Below are positions 42,293 through 46,273 of a stretch of DNA of 46,273 nucleotides, piece by piece. The notes beneath the pieces were generated by a model. The model saw only the letters and a list, made by a program, of their open reading frames with translations, made no database searches and was not told the origin of the DNA. The position numbers were made by a program, and so were the translations under genes. This DNA comes from Novosphingobium acidiphilum DSM 19966 (GTDB lineage: Bacteria; Pseudomonadota; Alphaproteobacteria; Sphingomonadales; Sphingomonadaceae). Location of the stretch: the NCBI RefSeq assembly GCF_000429005.1, contig NZ_AUBA01000023.1, positions 1 to 46,273 of the forward strand, in the 5' to 3' direction. Position 1 is the stretch's first letter. Every line of letters begins with the position of its first letter.

Positions 42293-43984
42293 TCAGGATC
42301 GATCGGCGAACAGCGCCTTGAGTTCGCGTTTGAGGATCTTGCCATTGGCGTTGCGCGGCAGCGTTTCGGGGTGGAAACGGATTGCCACCGGCACCTTGAA
42401 CGCGGCCAGCCGTTCGCCGACCCAGGCGCGCAATTCGGCTTCGCTGGCGTGATGGCCAGGCGCCAGATGCACAATCGCCGCCGGTTCTTCGCCCAGCGTA
42501 TGGTGGGGAATGCCGATCACCGCCGCATCCATCACCGCCGGATGGTCATAAAGTGCGTTTTCCACTTCGGCCGAATAGATGTTTTCGCCGCCCCGGATCA
42601 CGATGTCCTTGGCGCGATCGACGATATAGCAGAACCCTTCGGGATCGAGCCGGGCCAGATCGCCGGTGCGCACCCAGCCATCGACGAACGTGGCCTGCGT
42701 GGCGTCGGGATTGTTCCAGTACCCTTTGACGATCATCGGCCCCCGGGCCCACAGTTCACCCACTTCGCCCGGCGCCATATCGACCAGCCGATCGGGACAG
42801 ACCACGCGCAGATCGGCCACCGCCACCGCCGGGCCGCAGCTGTCGGGCCGCGCCAGATAGTCTTCGCCCACGATGTTGGTCACCGTGGCCATCGTTTCGG
42901 TCATGCCCCAGCCATTTCCCGGCCTGGCGCCGAACACCGCGCTGATTTTGCGCACCAGATCGGGCGCCGAGGGCGCGCCGCCGTAAGACACGGTTTCAAG
43001 CGACGACAGATCGTATTTTTCGCGATCGGGATGTTCGAGCAATTGCCAGGCGATCGTCGGCACGCCACCGGCCAGATTGATACGTTCGCGCTCGATCAGC
43101 GCCAGGGCGGCGCCCGCGTCCCAGCGGCGCATGAACACCAGCGTGTTGCCGGCATAGACCGATCCCATCAGCACCGCGCTGCACGCGGTGACATGGAACA
43201 GCGGGATCGAAACCAGCGCGGTCTTGGGGCTGGGCGGTGGCGGCACCTCGCCGCGGCGCAGAACGGCCGAGGCCGCGACATAGGCGCTCGACAGGATATT
43301 GGTGGTCAGATTGCGATGCGTGCCCAACGCGCCTTTGGGATGGCCGGTGGTGCCCGAGGTATAAAAAATCGTCGCCTCGTCATCCGGCGCCAGATCCGCC
43401 GCGGGCAGATCGCGATCGGGCAACGCGCCATAGCCGTGCGGCGTGCCGATCACGCTTTCCAACGCGACCACGCCCGTCGGCACCGTACCCAGCCGCGCGC
43501 CCAGCACATGCGCCAGCGCGGGAATGTCGCCGCGCAAAGGCAGCACCCGATCGATACGTTCGCCATCGGCAATCAGCACGCTACAGCCTGCGGTGTTCAG
43601 GCCATAGGCCAGTTCACCTGTCGTCCACCACGCGTTGAGCGGCACGCAGATTGCGCCGAGCGTGGTTACCGCAAAGAACGCCACCGGCCATTCGGGCAGA
43701 TTGCGCATCGCCAGCGCCACCCGGTCGCCTGGCCCCACGCCCAGATCGCGCAGATGCTGTGCCAGCGCCGCCACCGCGCGAAACCAGCCTGCGAACGTCA
43801 CGCGTTCATCCTCGAACACCAGGAACGTGCGATCGCCGTGGCCACGCCCGATTTGTGCCAGCGCGCGCAAATGCGCAGGCGCATTCTTCCACGCGCGGAA
43901 CGTACGGCCGTGCGCGGCCACCTCGACCATTTCAAACGGCGCGCCCGGGGCGCACAGCATGGCGCGGGCTTCATCCAGAGTCAT
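42293..43984 (-). CDS. Acyl-CoA synthetase (AMP-forming)
   Basis: A 563-residue ANL-superfamily enzyme activating a carboxylic acid via acyl-AMP to acyl-CoA. Motifs: P-loop FYTSGTTGHPKGA (about residue 207), NGWGMTETMA (A5 region), GELWARGPMIVKGYW, GWVRTGDLARLDPEGF, and the A10 lysine in NGKILKREL near the C-terminus. The start at 43984 has GGGAG 8 bases upstream. It is 33 bases downstream of the TPP enzyme gene on the same strand, so probably one operon. Substrate class (fatty, aromatic or terpenoid acid) is not decidable by eye. Confidence 0.94.
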   Translation of the reverse strand: MTLDEARAMLCAPGAPFEMVEVAAHGRTFRAWKNAPAHLRALAQIGRGHGDRTFLVFEDERVTFAGWFRAVAALAQHLRDLGVGPGDRVALAMRNLPEWPVAFFAVTTLGAICVPLNAWWTTGELAYGLNTAGCSVLIADGERIDRVLPLRGDIPALAHVLGARLGTVPTGVVALESVIGTPHGYGALPDRDLPAADLAPDDEATIFYTSGTTGHPKGALGTHRNLTTNILSSAYVAASAVLRRGEVPPPPSPKTALVSIPLFHVTACSAVLMGSVYAGNTLVFMRRWDAGAALALIERERINLAGGVPTIAWQLLEHPDREKYDLSSLETVSYGGAPSAPDLVRKISAVFGARPGNGWGMTETMATVTNIVGEDYLARPDSCGPAVAVADLRVVCPDRLVDMAPGEVGELWARGPMIVKGYWNNPDATQATFVDGWVRTGDLARLDPEGFCYIVDRAKDIVIRGGENIYSAEVENALYDHPAVMDAAVIGIPHHTLGEEPAAIVHLAPGHHASEAELRAWVGERLAAFKVPVAIRFHPETLPRNANGKILKRELKALFADRS

Positions 43985-44017
43985 CGTTTTCTCCCAAACC
44001 GATCCCGGTAATCCGGG

Positions 44018-45568
44018 TTACAGCATCGCCTCGATCAGCACCGGGCCCGTGGCGGCCAGTGCGTGTTCCAGCGCATCGCGAAATTCGGCGACCGTCACGA
44101 CCCGCTGCGCCGGCACACCCATCCCGGCGGCCATCGCACACCAGTCGAGCCGCGGATGATCCAGGCTGAGCATCGACAGCGCCTTGGGCCCCGCGTTTTG
44201 TACGCCGACACGCGAAAGTTCAATGTTGAGAATGGCATAGGATGCATTGTTGAAGATCACCGTAACAATGTTCAGCCGCTCGCGCGCCATCGTCCACAGC
44301 GCCTGCAGCGTGTACATGCCCGATCCGTCGGCCTGCAACGCGATGACCTGGCGCAAAGGGGCCGCCACCGCCGCGCCCACCGCGACCGGCAGCCCCTGCC
44401 CGATCGCACCGCCCGTCACCATCAGCCAGTCATGCCGCGCCGCACCTTTTGTGGCGTCAAACAGCGCCGCAGCCGCGGTCAGCCCTTCGTCCGATACGAT
44501 CGCATCTGCGGGCATCAGTTCGGCGAGCACCGCGCCGATGGCCTGCGCGTCCAACCGGTCTCCGGCCGGCGGGTTATCGCGCGCCTGAATGCCCACCGGG
44601 TCCGCCGGGGCGCCCAGCGCATCGGCCAGCGCGGTCAGCGCGTGGAGCGCATCTTCACGCAGACCCGCCAGCCGCACAATCTGTGCATCGGGCGGCGACA
44701 GCGCGCCGGGCTTTCCCGGATAGGCGAAGAACGCCACCGGCGGCTCGGTGCCGCAGACCACGATCGTGCGATACGGCGCCAGATAATCGGCCGCCTGTTC
44801 CCCGAAATAGGGCAATTTGTCGATCGCCATCCGGCCTGCGCCGCGTTGCAACCGCGCGGCAAATGTTTCGCATGCCAGGCGCGCACCGGTCACCGCAGCA
44901 ATCCGCCCGGCGGCAACCAGCGCCTCTTCGCGCAAGGCCCGCCCGCCCAGCAGCAGCAGCACCGGGCGCTGGGTCGATCGCAGCGCCCGTGCGGCAGCGG
45001 CAATCGCGGCATCGGGCACGCGGGGCGCAGGCGGCAAAGGGCGCGGCGCAACCGGCGCCGCGCCGCCGTTCCAGGCATGGTCGGCGGGCACGATCACCGT
45101 GGCAACTTTGCCCGGCCATTCCATCGCCGCCAGATAGGCTTCGGCGCCGGCCTGCGCCAGATCGCGCGGCGATTGCGCCATCCGCACCCAGTCGGACATC
45201 GGCCGCGCCACCCCTGCCGCGTCCGAGGTGAGCGGGGCGTTGAAATGCAGGTGATACGTCGCATGATCGCCCACCATGTTGATCACCGGCGATGCCGCAC
45301 GGCGCGCATTGTGCAGATTGGCCAGTCCATTGCCCAGCCCCGGCCCCAGATGCAGCAACGTCACCGCCGGCTTGTCGGCCATCCGGGCATAGCCGTCGGC
45401 CGCGCCCGTCACCACGCCTTCAAACAGGCCGAGCACCGCGCGCATCCCGGGCTGGCGATCGATCGCGGCCACCAACTGCATTTCGGATGTTCCGGGGTTG
45501 GCAAAGCAGGTGTCGACCCCGCACGCGCCCAGCGTGGCGACAAACGCCTCTGCCCCGTTGAAAGTCAT
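44018..45568 (-). CDS. TPP-dependent acetolactate-synthase-like enzyme
   Basis: A 516-residue thiamine diphosphate enzyme with the usual three domains. The N-terminal PYR domain has the catalytic Glu50 in GLFEGVVTGAADGYARM. The middle domain includes RPVLLLLGGRAL. The C-terminal PP domain has LQADGSGMYTLQALW, where the usual GDGS is ADGS, and INIVTVIFNNASYAIL-type end of the Mg-TPP motif. Likely a decarboxylase or carboligase (benzoylformate decarboxylase/IlvB-like), not a housekeeping acetolactate synthase. ATG 45568 has AGGGTGCAGGGG just upstream and matches the family start. With the acyl-CoA ligase it suggests alpha-keto-acid processing. Confidence 0.88.
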   Translation of the reverse strand: MTFNGAEAFVATLGACGVDTCFANPGTSEMQLVAAIDRQPGMRAVLGLFEGVVTGAADGYARMADKPAVTLLHLGPGLGNGLANLHNARRAASPVINMVGDHATYHLHFNAPLTSDAAGVARPMSDWVRMAQSPRDLAQAGAEAYLAAMEWPGKVATVIVPADHAWNGGAAPVAPRPLPPAPRVPDAAIAAAARALRSTQRPVLLLLGGRALREEALVAAGRIAAVTGARLACETFAARLQRGAGRMAIDKLPYFGEQAADYLAPYRTIVVCGTEPPVAFFAYPGKPGALSPPDAQIVRLAGLREDALHALTALADALGAPADPVGIQARDNPPAGDRLDAQAIGAVLAELMPADAIVSDEGLTAAAALFDATKGAARHDWLMVTGGAIGQGLPVAVGAAVAAPLRQVIALQADGSGMYTLQALWTMARERLNIVTVIFNNASYAILNIELSRVGVQNAGPKALSMLSLDHPRLDWCAMAAGMGVPAQRVVTVAEFRDALEHALAATGPVLIEAML

Positions 45569-45946
45569 CCCCTGCACCCTTTTCGCGCCACCACACCGCG
45601 CCCATCGTGCAGCGTTGCGGGTCAGCGTCAAGTGCACAAAACATGCCGGCCGGCCCTGCCGTTACGGCAAGGCGGGTGTGGCAATCGCGATAACCGCCGC
45701 GGTCTGTGCTGCGCCATCATCGCAACACGTGGAACCGCATCAGCGGGGCCGGCAATCGAGGTGACGCCAAGCGGCCCACGCCGGCCCACGCCGGCCCAGC
45801 CAGTAATCCGGCGTATAATCGCCCCATGCAATATTAAGTGCAAATACGTAATTTCAATTTACGAAATATATGTTCGACATACGATCTGCATTTATCAATA
45901 TTTACTCTTTACACGCAAACTTGACAATCAACTTTGTCAATGACTA
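45569..45946. other. Intergenic region with 10-bp tandem repeat and AT-rich stretch
   Basis: No gene recognised. The stretch 45771-45800 holds almost three copies of a 10-base unit CGGCCCACGC. From about 45800 the base composition falls sharply to AT-rich (AATATTAAG, AATTTACGAAATATATG), unlike the rest of the window, and TTGACA/TGTCAA form an inverted repeat just before the 16-bp repeat. This suggests foreign DNA or a promoter-rich edge. Confidence 0.5.
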
Positions 45947-45962
45947 GGCGGCGTGGACAAAT
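45947..45962. repeat. Third copy of the 16-bp repeat (possible IS end)
   Basis: GGCGGCGTGGACAAAT is identical to the inverted pair at 7499-7514 and 7576-7591. It is flanked on the left by CTAG-like bases, fitting an IS5-type YTAR target, and marks the sharp change from AT-rich DNA. No transposase lies within the remaining 310 bases of the window, so an element could continue beyond the edge. Confidence 0.55.
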
Positions 45963-45971
45963 TTGGGGTTC

Positions 45972-46178
45972 TCAATCATCGAGCGTCACAAGCAGGCACG
46001 CCCGAAAGGTGCCTTCCGCAGTGTCCTGCCGGTGCCAGATTTTGACGACGTTATAATACTCGAAAAAGCCTTCCGTATCTCGGGCAAGGTGTTCGCCAAC
46101 GCGCGGCAGGAAGTCGAAGTCGGCTACGAATAGTAGCTTTTCCGGATCCTCGCCCTCAAACACTTCCACCAAAGCCAT
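45972..46178 (-). CDS. Small hypothetical protein
   Basis: A 68-residue acidic protein with LLFVADFDFLPRVGEHL and FFEYYNVVKIWHRQ. It has no signal or membrane segment and no family I can name. AGGAG seven bases before ATG 46178 strongly supports translation. Its stop is only 9 bases from the 16-bp repeat, so it may be cargo of, or disrupted by, a mobile element. The composition is less GC-rich than its neighbours. Confidence 0.65.
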   Translation of the reverse strand: MALVEVFEGEDPEKLLFVADFDFLPRVGEHLARDTEGFFEYYNVVKIWHRQDTAEGTFRACLLVTLDD

Positions 46179-46273
46179 AAAGTCCTCCGTGCAGGCATAA
46201 TTGCAATATTGGCCAGTCCCGGCAACGCCTTACGCTGAGAACGATTGACGAGGCGCGAGAGGATTGATTCAAG

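Noticed and set aside
1..46273. CRISPR arrays, prophage, integrase attachment sites
   Set aside because: No regularly spaced repeats, phage structural genes, integrase or tRNA-linked direct repeats were seen.

Overview
The window is high-GC, densely coded DNA from an alphaproteobacterium, most likely a sphingomonad (Novosphingobium/Sphingomonas-like). Evidence for this is a UrcA-family exported protein, two large tandem TonB-dependent receptors, a TPR-sulfotransferase next to a receptor, a DUF6481 protein, and heavy use of ATGA stop/start overlaps. No tRNA, rRNA, CRISPR array, prophage or complete insertion sequence was recognised. Taxonomy is inferred from gene content only.

Layout. 1-489: no gene recognised, promoter-like AT-rich patch. 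490-3596: marR-emrA-emrB type drug-efflux operon. 3600-5031: phosphatidylserine decarboxylase and a divergent UrcA-like exported protein. 5219-9490: an uncommon signalling-type cluster: a helical/TPR-like + SLOG + degenerate nucleotidyl-cyclase fusion, a convergent Crp/Fnr regulator, and a divergent SLOG protein with four predicted membrane helices. A 16-bp inverted repeat pair lies in the promoter region between the last two. 9618-12848: SDR, quinone-oxidoreductase-like MDR enzyme, LysR regulator and DUF3237 protein, the first three translationally coupled. 12839-16552: divergent BisC-like molybdoenzyme and YegD-like Hsp70. 16652-24298: compact type IV secretion operon virB1-B2-B3-B4-B6-B9-B10-B11 with no virB5, virB7, virB8, virD4 or relaxase in the window. 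24311-28023: repeat-rich lipoprotein, PhzF-like protein, Cfa synthase. 28024-28534: non-coding stretch with direct repeats, a perfect palindrome and strong hairpins. 28535-33207: unknown helical protein, M20 peptidase, DUF6481, spermidine-synthase-like methyltransferase-fold protein, argG and its terminator. 33208-33993: about 790 bp without a convincing gene. 33994-45568: TPR-sulfotransferase, two TonB-dependent receptors, and an oppositely oriented TPP-dependent enzyme + acyl-CoA ligase operon. This looks like an uptake and catabolism locus for an unknown substrate. 45569-46273: short tandem repeats, AT-rich DNA, a third copy of the 16-bp repeat and a 68-residue protein; this edge looks acquired.

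The most unusual parts are the SLOG/pseudo-cyclase/Crp cluster, which is the best candidate for an undescribed signalling or defence-like system, the reduced VirB locus, and the structured intergenic region at 28024-28534. Functions are assigned by motif recognition only; no database search was possible.
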